Shown: positions 26,129 through 35,182 of the stretch, piece by piece
How positions within the stretch are numbered: the first letter of the stretch is position 1
Layout: the number at the start of each line of letters is the position of its first letter
Assembly (NCBI RefSeq): GCF_003963535.1
Contig: NZ_CP034539.1
Span: 10,602,001-10,666,000, forward strand
Reading direction: 5' to 3'
Origin: Streptomyces cyaneochromogenes
GTDB taxonomy: Bacteria > Actinomycetota > Actinomycetes > Streptomycetales > Streptomycetaceae
Length of the DNA: 64,000 nucleotides
Made by a program: the position numbers and the translations under genes
The notes under the pieces: model-generated
Seen by the model: the letters and a program-made list of their open reading frames with translations, nothing else
The model's database searches: none
What the model was told of the DNA's origin: nothing

Positions 26129-26196
26129 GAGGCTTTGGAAGAGCCGTGCCCCGGCTTCGAATGCGAGTCTGGCTGCAGCGGCCGTGGCGCAGCAGA

Positions 26197-26402
26197 TCAG
26201 GACTCGGTCCACGGTGGGTCTGGCGTGTAGTTGAGGCCGAGCAGAATCGGCAGTGCCATTCCGATGGGAGCTCCCACTTGTCGACCCACCAGCCGACCTG
26301 CCGGCCCTGGAAATAGTTGTCGCCCCCGCACCAGCCGCAGTCGAAGACGAACTCGCCATCCGCGATCTGTACGGGCAGTGACACAGTGCCCTGTTCGTCC
26401 AT
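26197..26402 (-). pseudogene. Small zinc-ribbon-like protein, apparently frameshifted
   Basis: From ATG 26402 the frame gives a small protein with paired cysteines: F-D-C-G-W-C-G-G near residue 18 and W-H-C-R-F-C near 50, a typical zinc-ribbon spacing. After the second pair the frame loses natural composition. A neighbouring frame then reads G-L-N-Y-T-P-D-P-P-W-T-E-S and stops at 26197, which looks like the true C-terminus. A small indel near 26230 would join them into a protein of about 68 residues. It could be a real lesion or a sequencing error. Confidence 0.5.
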
Positions 26403-26449
26403 CCCGTCATCCTCGCGCGCACGCCACCGATGATCATCATGTTCTGCCC

Positions 26450-27216
26450 TCACCCCGCCACAGTCTCCTCAGGGTCGGACCGGCCAGCCACCAAGTCATA
26501 CAGCGTGAAGTCGTTGCCGAGCGGGGTGTCGAGCAGCAGAATCCGCGCTCCACGGATTCGGCGCCGCCACAGCGGTGTCAACTGAAGATGGAGGACACGG
26601 GCTTCGGCCTGCAGTACGCCCAGGGCTGTCGGTGCGAGACAGCGGCCTGTTCGCAGAGGGTTGGCCCAGCCGCCAAGGAGCGCTGTGGATACTGCCTCAG
26701 CCCACTGAGCCCCCCACCGCAGGCCCAGCACATCGGTGGTGAAGGCCCGCATGGCCCCTTGCTGCCCGGTCACCGCCGCTGTTCGGGCCTCAAGAGCTTT
26801 CACGATGTCGGGCAGGAGGATGTCGTACGAGGTTGTTCCTGCCTGCACGACCGCTACCGGGTCGGTCCAGGACACCCCGCCGCCGATCGGGAGGATCTCG
26901 CAGTTGTCCCTGAGGTCGGGCGTGGACCTGACGCTTACGGTAAGAACGTACGGCTTGCTCGCTGGGGCCGCGGCGACCGGCTCAGCTTGCCCAGTACGCA
27001 GATCGATTCGGACTAGATGCCAGCATAGGCCCGGATTCGGACCGGATCCGCTGCTGCCGGGTTGTAGGAGTCCGGCGGAGTGGGGCGGCGGTCGATGGTC
27101 ATCGAACGGACCTCCTCGTCGCGTCGGGCGGAAGTAGCTTCCTCCTCGGCCTCCGTAAGGCAGCTTTCCAGCAATAAATCTTGAAATGCTGGCCAGCCTT
27201 CGGGAAATCGGCGCAT
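26450..27216 (-). pseudogene. Hypothetical protein with a probable frameshift
   Basis: The 5' part (from ATG 27216) reads naturally as R-R-F-P-E-G-W-P-A-F-Q-D-L-L, an acidic helix, then T-P-P-D-S-Y-N-P-A-A-A-D-P-V-R-I, and stops at 27013. The 3' part, in another frame from about 27020 to 26450, reads naturally too (L-V-R-I-D-L-R-T-G-Q-A-E-P, S-V-R-S-T-P-D-L-R-D-N-C, later G-L-R-W-G-A-Q-W-A-E-A-V). It has no ATG, GTG or TTG near its beginning. One indel near 27015 would unite them into a ~255-residue protein. I do not recognise the family. It is divergent from the STAND membrane protein gene. Confidence 0.5.
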
Positions 27217-27375
27217 CGCGGCGCAACGTTCGACAGCGCCTCTGCCGCTGCTGTCACAAAAGGGGGCTAAGAACCGCCCGCGGGTCATACGCTCCATGGA
27301 CGGCCCGGGCGAGCCAACCGCCTGTGCACAGTGGAGCGTCGCCCATGCAGTGGCCCGGGGGAATGAGACGGGGAC

Positions 27376-29820
27376 ATGGAAGAAGAGGACAACACAGTCG
27401 GGGCGCCAGCGGGGCCGGAGCGCGATGTATCGGCGGACGGTGCGCTCGGCGGCGGCCCTTACTCAAACACGAGTGCCAGCACGGCCGGATCGGTAATCGT
27501 GGGGGACTGCAGCGTCGTGATCGACGCGAACCTGACGTCGACCGTAACTCCGCTCGAGCCACAGGCCCGCCCTCATCCGGTGCGCCGCGATCGGGCGGAG
27601 CCGCTGAACCGGCCTCACCGACAACTTCAGGGCCGTGCCGCTGAGTTGGCTGAGCTGGGCGAGGCTGTCCGGGCCGCTCAGGACAGCGGCGGCATCGTGC
27701 AACTGGTGGGGCCAGCCGGCGTGGGCAAGAGCACGCTCATGCGGCATGCGGCCCGACTCCTGGCACCTGGACCGGACGGCGCACTGTTCTTAAGCGCGGC
27801 CCGCCGTGAGGTGGCGGACCTCGCTCAGGAGATGTTTGAAGCCTGCTACGAGGTCGAGGACTACGCGCCTGCTGGGAGAGACCTTCGACGCCTGATGGCC
27901 CGCGTGCGGATGACCGTATATATCGATGAGGCCGATCTAACCACCGAGCAGGTGGCCGAACTCGCGGACATGGCTCCCCAAGCGACCTTCGTCTTCGCGA
28001 GTCGCGATCGGCTGCCGGGCGACGTCGACGTCGTGGAGGTGCCGGGGCTAAGCCGTGAAATGGCACTGGACCTGCTGGTTGCCTGGGGGCTTCGGCGCCC
28101 CCAGCATCAGGGCAAGCTCGTTGAGGCCCATGACTTGTGCACACCTATGCTTGGACGACCGCTGCTGCTGCTACGCGCGGCCGGCCTGGCCCGGATCGAG
28201 TCGTCGGACGAGCCGACGGTACCCCGCCCGACAGACGCTGAAGCCATCCTGCAGAGGCTGTTCGATCGGCTCGACACGGAGCAGCAAAACGTCCTCAGGC
28301 TCTTGGCGACACTGGACGCAGAGTTGAGCCCGTCCCACGTCGGCACCCTGTGCGGTATCTCGGACCCGATAGGCGTGTGCGCGGACTTGACCGACCTGGG
28401 GCTGGTGCAGGCAGAGGAGCGTGGCTACCGCATCGCTTCCGACGCGCTGGATGAAGCGCAACGCCGGAATCGTCCGTTCCCCGCCGAGCAGTTATGCGAC
28501 CACTTCAGCCGGTGGGCCACCCTGCCCACGATTACCCCGACCCAAGTCGTCTGGCACGGGGCGGCGTTGGAACGGGCGATGCAGTTGGCCCAGGAGCAAG
28601 GAGTCCCGCACGTTGCGGTGAGCCTTGCAAGAGCGGTCTCACCCCAACTGGCCCGTTCACTGAGGTTAGGCGTATGGATCCGAGTCGTCGACGAGGGTCG
28701 GCGGGCCGCCTGGCAGGCGGATGACGAGAGAGCCAAGGCCTACTTCACCCATGAGAAAGGCATCCAACACCTGCTCACCGGTCGGCACGTCACTGCCACC
28801 GCTCACCTGGCCGAGGCGGCTGAGCTGTGGCAGCAACTCGGCGACACCGACGCCGCGGACGCCACGCGGGAGAGCATGACCGCGATCCGCAGCCCAAGCG
28901 GCACCGCCGCTGGTGTCTCGGTGCTCCCCGGTGCTGCCGACGCTGCCGGCGCAGGCGCGGCGACAGCAGCATCCGCTGGGATTGGGTGCGCGCCATGGAT
29001 GTTGATTGCCATCCTGAGCGCCCTCTTTTCGACGACCCTGGTGTACACAACCCACAACGACGAGCCGAGAAAGGGGGCACAGCAAACATACGTCGAGGAA
29101 ATCGGCGAGGCCCGCCAACGCCTCTTTAGCGGCCAGCTCATCTACACAGACCCGCACTCGATGGGCCTCGTGGCAGGCGCGCAGCCACGCCGATTCCAAG
29201 TCGCCATCCGGGGCGCCTGGCGCCAGGCCAAGCCCGGTGAAGAGCAAGCCCCTGTGAAGGCCGGAGCGCAGATCGGGGTGAAACTTCACTGCTCGGGCAA
29301 CGTACGATGCACGCCGCTGTCCTCAGAACGCCAAAACGTACTCTCACGGAGCGACAAGGCCACCTGGACATGGGCCCTGAGCGCGCGCGATGCCGGGAAA
29401 GCCAGCGTCGCCCTCACGGTGACCGCCTACCTCGGCGACGGGAACACCGTGCTCGTCGAGAAGCCGCCACAGATGTTGAGCCTCGATGTCGCAGCGGCCC
29501 CCAGCGACAACAGCTGGTACTCCTGGATCACGGATCTCTGGCGCTGGATGAGCAACGCAATCACCACACTAGGAGGGATCGCTGTCTCCCTCAGCGCCAT
29601 CGCCGCCGCGGTCGTCATGCTGGTCCGCCGGAGGCTCCCACCGGCCGACGTAGCCGACAACGGAACCCCTCAGCCGCCGCGCGGCATCCGCCGACGGCTA
29701 CGAGTGCCACCTGTGCGACAGACTCGCCCTCGCCCCGTTCACCCCCGCAGGCAACACACTGAGGTACGAACGTCTCAGCCAAACCAGCGCGCAGCTGCTC
29801 ACCGTGAACCTCGGGAATGA
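27376..29820 (+). CDS. STAND-class ATPase with membrane segments; C-terminus frameshifted
   Basis: The frame encodes 814 residues. After a low-complexity N-terminus it has a P-loop (L-V-G-P-A-G-V-G-K-S-T, about 109-120), a Walker B-like V-Y-I-D-E-A-D near 179, winged-helix sequence and helical repeats. One span lies near 538-556 (W-M-L-I-A-I-L-S-A-L-F-S). A beta-rich, probably extracytoplasmic domain follows, then a second span near 728-752. After the second span the frame becomes Arg/Pro-rich and unnatural. The +1 frame from 29654 instead reads D-G-Y-E-C-H-L-C-D-R, then L-A-P-F-T-P-A-G-N, and ends at 29880. The original C-terminus was probably this CxxC-containing tail. It likely signals a membrane or envelope stress. 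Confidence 0.8.
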   Translation: MEEEDNTVGAPAGPERDVSADGALGGGPYSNTSASTAGSVIVGDCSVVIDANLTSTVTPLEPQARPHPVRRDRAEPLNRPHRQLQGRAAELAELGEAVRAAQDSGGIVQLVGPAGVGKSTLMRHAARLLAPGPDGALFLSAARREVADLAQEMFEACYEVEDYAPAGRDLRRLMARVRMTVYIDEADLTTEQVAELADMAPQATFVFASRDRLPGDVDVVEVPGLSREMALDLLVAWGLRRPQHQGKLVEAHDLCTPMLGRPLLLLRAAGLARIESSDEPTVPRPTDAEAILQRLFDRLDTEQQNVLRLLATLDAELSPSHVGTLCGISDPIGVCADLTDLGLVQAEERGYRIASDALDEAQRRNRPFPAEQLCDHFSRWATLPTITPTQVVWHGAALERAMQLAQEQGVPHVAVSLARAVSPQLARSLRLGVWIRVVDEGRRAAWQADDERAKAYFTHEKGIQHLLTGRHVTATAHLAEAAELWQQLGDTDAADATRESMTAIRSPSGTAAGVSVLPGAADAAGAGAATAASAGIGCAPWMLIAILSALFSTTLVYTTHNDEPRKGAQQTYVEEIGEARQRLFSGQLIYTDPHSMGLVAGAQPRRFQVAIRGAWRQAKPGEEQAPVKAGAQIGVKLHCSGNVRCTPLSSERQNVLSRSDKATWTWALSARDAGKASVALTVTAYLGDGNTVLVEKPPQMLSLDVAAAPSDNSWYSWITDLWRWMSNAITTLGGIAVSLSAIAAAVVMLVRRRLPPADVADNGTPQPPRGIRRRLRVPPVRQTRPRPVHPRRQHTEVRTSQPNQRAAAHREPRE

Positions 29821-29889
29821 CAAACACTTGAAGCTCAACCGCCCATATGTCGCTGCATCGGCAGAATGTCAGCCCGAGTGAACATAACT

Positions 29890-29902
29890 GCACCTTCGGT
29901 GC
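29890..29902. terminator. Short hairpin between convergent genes
   Basis: GCACC-TTC-GGTGC forms a 5-bp stem with a 3-nt loop between the convergent STAND and winged-helix genes. It is small and lacks a T-run, so its role as a terminator is tentative. Confidence 0.3.
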
Positions 29903-29904
29903 TG

Positions 29905-30531
29905 TCAGTGCTCAGTCTCAGCGGACTGCGTCTCGGTCTCAGGAGTAGTGGCCGACTTGGGGGCCGTGTAGAAGACGGACCTTCCTTGCTTGGTGCGCTC
30001 CGCCTGGCTCTTGGCCACGAGACCCTCGAGCGTAACCCGCACGACCTTGTCCGCGATCTGACGCTCAGGGTGGGTCTGGCCGAGCGCCGCAGAGATCTCC
30101 GCAGCGGAGCGCGGTTCCTTCAACTCGAGAAGGTGGCGGCGAATGAGCTCGACCAGGGTGGGCTGGGCCGCCTTCGTGGCACCCTCCGTCTCGGCCGCCG
30201 GCTTCTTGGCTGCTGCCTTACCCGGCGCGGCCGCGGGCTTCCGCGTCCTGGGCTTCCCGCCGCGAGCGGCAGCAGCCTTCCGCCGGGGAGAGGGCACTGT
30301 GGCATTCTCGGACTTTGCCGCAGTCTGAGCTGGCGCTTCCGTGATCCCAAGCACCTGCCGCATGTTCACCAGCACAGTGTGGTCGCGCTGCACTGCGGCA
30401 AGCTGCTCCTGCAGGGCGGCGATCTCCGCACTGATACGTTCCTGCTCCTTGGCGTTGCGTTCGAGATCACCGGTCACCTGGGCGACGTACTGCGATGTCA
30501 GATCGGTGGCGGGAGCCGTTGACTCGGGCAT
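29905..30531 (-). CDS. Coiled-coil protein with Lys/Ala-rich linker and C-terminal winged helix
   Basis: From ATG 30531 (AGGAAAGG upstream) the 208-residue protein has three parts. An N-terminal coiled coil (about 15-60, E-R-N-A-K-E-Q-E-R-I-S-A-E-I-A-A-L) is followed by a basic Lys/Ala/Pro linker (about 75-125) like histone-H1-type tails. A winged-helix-like domain follows (L-V-E-L-I-R-R-H-L-L-E-L, S-A-A-E-I-S-A-A-L-G, then G-L-V-A-K-S). This suggests a DNA-binding or nucleoid-associated regulator that dimerises through its coiled coil. No partner gene is adjacent. The family is common in streptomycetes but I know of no assigned function. Confidence 0.78.
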   Translation of the reverse strand: MPESTAPATDLTSQYVAQVTGDLERNAKEQERISAEIAALQEQLAAVQRDHTVLVNMRQVLGITEAPAQTAAKSENATVPSPRRKAAAARGGKPRTRKPAAAPGKAAAKKPAAETEGATKAAQPTLVELIRRHLLELKEPRSAAEISAALGQTHPERQIADKVVRVTLEGLVAKSQAERTKQGRSVFYTAPKSATTPETETQSAETEH

Positions 30532-30724
30532 GGTGCTGACCTTTCCTCGGCGAATGACCGTGCTGCGGGGCTGCACCGCATGCGAGTGGTGCCCCTCTTG
30601 GGCGAGATGTCGGCGGCCCGGCGGGGGAGCCGCAAGCGCCGCAAGACGCCTCGGCGTACAGATGGTACGGACAAACAGCGCTGGTTGTTCCTTCCCAGCG
30701 TTGTCTTCTCGCCCCGGGTCAGTC

Positions 30725-31015
30725 TCAGCGCTGCTGTGTTCCGTTCCGGTGAGGCAGTGCTGCGGGACGAGTTGGTGCCTGCGGCTGAGGCAGTTGCCAG
30801 AACACCTCGCCTGACTCCTGGTTGTAGCGCCAGGCGGACAGCGTGCGGATGCTCACGAGTTGGTCGAGCATGTCCGCGGTCTGATGGGGGGAGTGCCCAC
30901 ACAGACGGGCAAGGATGTCCATGTCGACGCCGCGGTGGTCATGAGCGCAGGTGTGAGCGGCGAGCACGAGTGCCGTCAGACGCACGGCCGGTGGTGCAGT
31001 GGCAGGCAGAGCCAA
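30725..31015 (-). CDS. Short winged-helix-like protein, possibly truncated
   Basis: The frame encodes about 96 residues from TTG 31015 with natural composition: A-V-R-L-T-A-L-V-L-A-A-H-T-C, then D-I-L-A-R-L-C-G-H-S-P-H-Q-T-A-D-M-L-D-Q-L and S-A-W-R-Y-N-Q-E-S-G-E-V-F-W. This is a helix-turn-helix followed by a wing, typical of small actinobacterial transcription factors. The start is uncertain and lies only 22 bases from the divergent next gene, so the gene may have lost its 5' end. It could control the divergent operon. Confidence 0.5.
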   Translation of the reverse strand: MALPATAPPAVRLTALVLAAHTCAHDHRGVDMDILARLCGHSPHQTADMLDQLVSIRTLSAWRYNQESGEVFWQLPQPQAPTRPAALPHRNGTQQR

Positions 31016-31036
31016 TGGCGCGGGGTGCAGGGCCCA

Positions 31037-31666
31037 GTGAGCAGCGTGGCGGCGTGTACGGCGACCGGGCACTTGGCCCAGGAGTGCCGCATCCCGCACA
31101 CCGTCCTCTGCCCGGCCCGCACCCCCACCTGCCAGACCAGCCCTTACCTTGAGGCGATCCGCCGCCAACTCGCCGTCCGCACCCGCCGCCTGAACGACAC
31201 CGGCGCACTCACTCCCGGTCCGCCCACTGCAAGCGGACAGTCCGACGACCCCGACACCCACGACGGCCCCGCCCGGCCCGTCGTGCAGCTGCTGCTGTGC
31301 CGCTACCTCGCCGAGCACGCGGTCGAACACCTCCGCTGCGTGGCCCAGACCCGCCACCGTCACCGCTGCCCCCACCCCATCCGCGCCCTCACCGGACCCG
31401 CCGGAACCTGGAGACTGCTGCCCACCGGACCCCGCCGCGGCCAACTGGCCCTGCCCGACGTACTGATGGCCATCTACGACCTGGGCCACCTGCCCTACCG
31501 CGGGCAACTGCGCTGGCGCGCCCAGCGCTGCCCCCAACACGACGCAGCCCCCGGCGCCGCCGACCTCGCCCTGGCCGAATGGCAGCCCTTCGATCCCCTC
31601 CTGCACGCGGCACACATCCGAACCCGCCTGCCCCACCCTGAAGCCCGCCGGCCCGGAAGCCGGTGA
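31037..31666 (+). CDS. Cys-rich hypothetical protein, first gene of a coupled trio
   Basis: From GTG 31037 the 209-residue protein has Cys residues near the N-terminus (A-A-C-T-A-T-G, Q-E-C-R-I-P-H, L-C-P-A, T-C-Q-T) and a later H-L-R-C-V-A-Q-T-R-H-R-H-R-C-P-H. These look like metal-binding sites. The C-terminal half is basic. Its stop overlaps the next start (GTGA at 31663-31666). I do not recognise the family. Position in a coupled chain with an RHH-like protein and a UvrD-type helicase suggests a nucleic-acid-related role. Confidence 0.65.
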   Translation: MSSVAACTATGHLAQECRIPHTVLCPARTPTCQTSPYLEAIRRQLAVRTRRLNDTGALTPGPPTASGQSDDPDTHDGPARPVVQLLLCRYLAEHAVEHLRCVAQTRHRHRCPHPIRALTGPAGTWRLLPTGPRRGQLALPDVLMAIYDLGHLPYRGQLRWRAQRCPQHDAAPGAADLALAEWQPFDPLLHAAHIRTRLPHPEARRPGSR

Positions 31667-32145
31667 CGATGCCCAACCACGCCCTGGAGATCACGCTGAC
31701 CCGGCCCCTGACATCGGTCGAACTCCGCCACGCTGCCCAAGCCTGGCCACTCGCCGCCAACCACAACGCCACCCGCCTCATGGCCCTCGCAGACGCCAAA
31801 ACCGACGCACGTGCCGCCCACCGCCTGCGCCAGCGCCTCACCATCCGGCTGCCCATCGACGTGATCACCAGCCACTACCCGGACACCCACGGCCGCGTCC
31901 TGCTCAACGTCGCCTTGCCACCCGACGCGCGCACCGCTCTGCAACGCGGCGCCCGCCGCGCAGGCCTGACCCCCGAACGCTTCGTACGAGAGGCCCTCCA
32001 CCGCGCCCTGGCCGAGCACGCCGACCGGGAAGCCGACCGACTCGACCGCGCCGTACGCCACCTCCTCGCCAGCACCACCCCTGCGCACCTGCTGTCCGCC
32101 GTCGGGCACGTCCTCACGCGCCCACTGAAAGGCCCCACCCCATGA
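31663..32145 (+). CDS. Basic protein with a ribbon-helix-helix-like segment
   Basis: This 160-residue protein is translationally coupled at both ends (GTGA and ATGA overlaps). Residues about 86-130 read as a strand followed by two helices (V-L-L-N-V-A-L-P-P-D-A-R-T-A-L-Q-R-G-A-R-R-A-G then P-E-R-F-V-R-E-A-L-H-R-A-L), the ribbon-helix-helix pattern of antitoxins and plasmid/phage regulators. The N-terminal half is of unknown fold. It may autoregulate the operon or load the following helicase, but neither is shown. Confidence 0.6.
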   Translation: MTMPNHALEITLTRPLTSVELRHAAQAWPLAANHNATRLMALADAKTDARAAHRLRQRLTIRLPIDVITSHYPDTHGRVLLNVALPPDARTALQRGARRAGLTPERFVREALHRALAEHADREADRLDRAVRHLLASTTPAHLLSAVGHVLTRPLKGPTP

Positions 32146-33665
32146 ACCCCACGGACGAACAGACCGCAGCAGTCGACGCCTTCCACACCGGCAGCCACCT
32201 CGCCCTGCAGGCAGGCGCCGGCACCGGGAAAACCACCACACTCGCCCTGCTGGCCCGCACCACCCCACGCCGCGGCCGCTACCTCGCCTACAACCGCGCC
32301 ATCGCCCAGGACGCACGCGCCCGTTTCCCGAACACCGTGCAGTGCAAGACCGCCCACGCGCTCGCCTGCGCAGATGTGGGCCACCGCTACACCCGCCGCC
32401 TGAACGCACCCCGCCGCCCGGCCTGGCAGACCGGACAAGCCCTCGGCATCACCAAAGCCCTCCGCATCGCAGACCGCGACGTCACCCCGAAAGCCCTCTC
32501 CAACGCCGCCCTGCGCACCGTGACCCGCTTCTGCCACACCGCAGACGAGGCCATCACCCGCCACCACGTCCCCCATCTGCGCGGACTGGAAGGCACCGGT
32601 CTCCACGCCCAACTCGCCGCCTACATCGTGCCGTTCGCCCGCAAAGCCTGGGCCGACCTGCAGCACCCCGACGACGGCGCCGTCCGCTTCGACCACGACC
32701 ACTACCTCAAGATCTGGGCTCTTGCCCGGCCCCGCATCCAGGCCGACTTCCTGCTGCTGGACGAGGCCCAGGACACTAACCCCGTCGTCGAACAGATCTT
32801 CCTCGCCCAGCGCGAGCACGCACAGCTCGTCATGGTCGGCGACTCAGCCCAGGCCATCTACCACTGGCGCGGCGCCAAGGACGTCATGACCGGCTTCGAC
32901 GGCACCCACCTGACCCTGTCCCAGTCCTTCCGCTTCGGCCCCGACCTCGCCGCGGAAGCCAACCGCTGGCTGCACCTCGCCGACGCCCCGATCCGTCTCA
33001 CCGGCACTCCCGCCGTGCCCACCGAACTCGGCCCAGTCACCCAGCCGGACGCCGTGCTGTGCCGCACCAACGTCGGCGCCATGGCCCAGGTCATGACCCT
33101 CATGGCGGCCGGCTACCGGGTCGCCGTGGCCGGGGGAGGAGACAGCCTGCAGGCCCTGGCCCTTGCGGCCCGCGACCTGAAGGAAGGCCGCCGCACCCAC
33201 CACCCCGAACTCATCCTCTTCCCCTCATGGGGCGATCTGCAGGACTACGCCGCCCACGACGCGGCCGGCCGCGACCTGCAGCCCCTGGTCAACCTCGTCG
33301 ACACCCACGGCACCGACGCCATCCTCACGGCCGTCGCCCGCCTCGCCCCCGAGCCACACGCGCAGGTCACCGTCTCCACCGCCCACAAGGCGAAAGGACG
33401 TGAATGGTCCCGCGTGCTCATCGCGGACGACTTCGCCCGTCCCAAGAACAACCCGCCCGACGAGCAGACAGGCCCCCCGCCGACACCCGATCCCATCGAC
33501 GACGCCGAAGCCCGCCTGGCCTATGTAGCGGTCACCCGCACCCGCCAACGCCTCGACCTGGGCGGACTGTCCTGGATCCACGACCATCCCGACGGCCCCC
33601 CGGTCGGCGACGACCGCGCCCGTCCACCGGCGCTGCCACAGCCTCCTGCCGCTGCCAGGACATGA
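32142..33665 (+). CDS. UvrD-like SF1A DNA helicase
   Basis: The 507-residue protein has all core UvrD/FBH1-type motifs. These are a Q-motif-like start (T-D-E-Q-T-A-A-V), Walker A A-G-A-G-T-G-K-T-T (24-32), Ia-like R-Y-L-A-Y-N-R, Walker B L-L-L-D-E-A-Q-D-T near 206, III G-D-S-A-Q-A-I-Y near 233, IV L-S-Q-S-F-R-F, V S-T-A-H-K-A-K-G-R-E-W near 410 and VI Y-V-A-V-T-R-T-R. It is shorter than UvrD, with reduced 1B/2B domains, closer to the UvrD_C_2/FBH1 type. It starts inside the previous gene's stop (ATGA). The Wadjet-like operon begins 233 bases later on the same strand, so it may be part of that system. Confidence 0.92.
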   Translation: MNPTDEQTAAVDAFHTGSHLALQAGAGTGKTTTLALLARTTPRRGRYLAYNRAIAQDARARFPNTVQCKTAHALACADVGHRYTRRLNAPRRPAWQTGQALGITKALRIADRDVTPKALSNAALRTVTRFCHTADEAITRHHVPHLRGLEGTGLHAQLAAYIVPFARKAWADLQHPDDGAVRFDHDHYLKIWALARPRIQADFLLLDEAQDTNPVVEQIFLAQREHAQLVMVGDSAQAIYHWRGAKDVMTGFDGTHLTLSQSFRFGPDLAAEANRWLHLADAPIRLTGTPAVPTELGPVTQPDAVLCRTNVGAMAQVMTLMAAGYRVAVAGGGDSLQALALAARDLKEGRRTHHPELILFPSWGDLQDYAAHDAAGRDLQPLVNLVDTHGTDAILTAVARLAPEPHAQVTVSTAHKAKGREWSRVLIADDFARPKNNPPDEQTGPPPTPDPIDDAEARLAYVAVTRTRQRLDLGGLSWIHDHPDGPPVGDDRARPPALPQPPAAART

Positions 33666-33898
33666 AGCCAGGTGCCCGCCAGATCGGCCTGTCGGCCGGC
33701 CCGCACCCCTTCCGGGACGGCCAGGCTCGACGCGAGGCCCCGCTCCAGCACGACGGACGATGGACACCTCGGCTATCCCGATGCACCTGACACGCGCTCA
33801 CTGCTGCGGCTGGGGATGGACAAAGACAAGTTTTGTGGTTCCAGGCCCTTTGAGCCCGGTAGCGGTCATGCTGGTCCAGGGACGCACGTGATGCGGGG

Positions 33899-35182
33899 GT
33901 GGAGGGGGACTTGCCGGATCAGCCTGACTTGTTCTCCGTGCAGCAGGAGGACGACGCGGAGGGTCTAGAGCACATACCGCCATTCGCGGCACCGGTCGCT
34001 GCTGCACCGAGCGCAGTGACACGCGATCCGGTGGCACTGCGCATCGCCGAGGCCGTCCGGGACGTGTTCGGCGACTTCGGTTCCGAACACGGCCTGAGCC
34101 GCGGGGAGATAGCCCAGGCGTGTGCTGCGGTGGCCTCCGCCGGCGAGTTTGATGCGAGATTCAGGGTCTTCATCAAGCTTCGTCTGCTGGAGTCGCTGCG
34201 CGGCAAGGCCCACGACCAGCGGTATGTGTTCAACCCGACCAGCGGCGCGGCGCTGTTGGTCTATGAGCGGCTCGGGGAGGCTGGCGGTGTCCAGGAGATC
34301 ACCATGCTGCTGGACCGGACCCGCGAAGGCCTCCTGAACGGCTCCCTGACCGAGGAGCAACTGGCCGCCAAGATTGCGCAGGCCCGGCGCAGCTTGGCGA
34401 ACTACACCAACCACCTGCTGCGGCTCGTTCGGACCAGGCCCATCGAAGAACTGCTTGGCCAGCGCCACCACCATGCCCACACCACCTCGCTCGAGGAGGC
34501 GAAACACCTGGTCCACGCCGTCGCCGAGCAGTACCCCGCGCTGCGTCCTGCCGGTACCCGCCTGATCCAGGAAGCCCTGCGCTACACGGCAGCCGTCAAC
34601 GAGTTCCACGACCGGCTCATGCAACAAGCCACCACCCGCCGCGACTTCAGCATGCTCCTTCCCGAGCAGTACGTGACCGCGGCCCGGCGGTCCTCCGCCG
34701 ATGCGCTTGCGCAGGTGTTCGCCACGACCGTCTTCGATCCGCCGCACGTCCAGATCACCACGGGCCAGATCCTCACCGCCGCAGCCGACCACCAGCCCCC
34801 ACCACCACGGCAGCGCCTGCCCCGCCCCCCGTCGCGGCCGCCCGGCCCGGACCCGGTCGAGGCCGCACGAGCCAAGGCCGCGCTCGCCCGCCAGCGACGG
34901 GAGGCCACCGTGACCCTGCTCATGGCCGGCAAGGACGAAGCCGACGTCACCGCCGCCCTGCGGGCCCTGCCCTGGCAGGCAGCGGTCAAGCATCTGGTCG
35001 AGCTGCTGCGCGCCGCAGCGGACCCGGCCATCCCGTTCATGCTCGACATCTCCCGCGAGGTCATCGTGGATGGTGCAGGCCCGGTCACCTACGCCTCACC
35101 GGTGACCGCGTACCGCATCCCCGACAGCCCCCAAGGCATGGACGACGACACCGAAGCCGCACCGCAGAGCCCCCATGAGTGA
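33899..35182 (+). CDS. JetA/kleisin-like subunit of a Wadjet-type SMC system
   Basis: The 427-residue protein opens the SMC operon. Its order fits a kleisin: an N-terminal winged-helix region (about 40-120, A-L-R-I-A-E-A-V-R-D-V-F, then R-Y-V-F-N-P-T-S-G), a long helical middle (about 125-275, E-I-T-M-L-L-D-R-T-R-E-G-L), a Pro-rich linker near 300-320 and a C-terminal winged-helix-like part ending in I-V-D-G-A-G-P-V. In Wadjet/MksF systems this subunit bridges the two SMC heads and carries the small KITE subunits. Sequence identity to described JetA is not obvious, so the assignment rests mostly on gene order. It overlaps the next gene by 8 bases. The GTG start has only a weak ribosome-binding site. 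Confidence 0.72.
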   Translation: MEGDLPDQPDLFSVQQEDDAEGLEHIPPFAAPVAAAPSAVTRDPVALRIAEAVRDVFGDFGSEHGLSRGEIAQACAAVASAGEFDARFRVFIKLRLLESLRGKAHDQRYVFNPTSGAALLVYERLGEAGGVQEITMLLDRTREGLLNGSLTEEQLAAKIAQARRSLANYTNHLLRLVRTRPIEELLGQRHHHAHTTSLEEAKHLVHAVAEQYPALRPAGTRLIQEALRYTAAVNEFHDRLMQQATTRRDFSMLLPEQYVTAARRSSADALAQVFATTVFDPPHVQITTGQILTAAADHQPPPPRQRLPRPPSRPPGPDPVEAARAKAALARQRREATVTLLMAGKDEADVTAALRALPWQAAVKHLVELLRAAADPAIPFMLDISREVIVDGAGPVTYASPVTAYRIPDSPQGMDDDTEAAPQSPHE

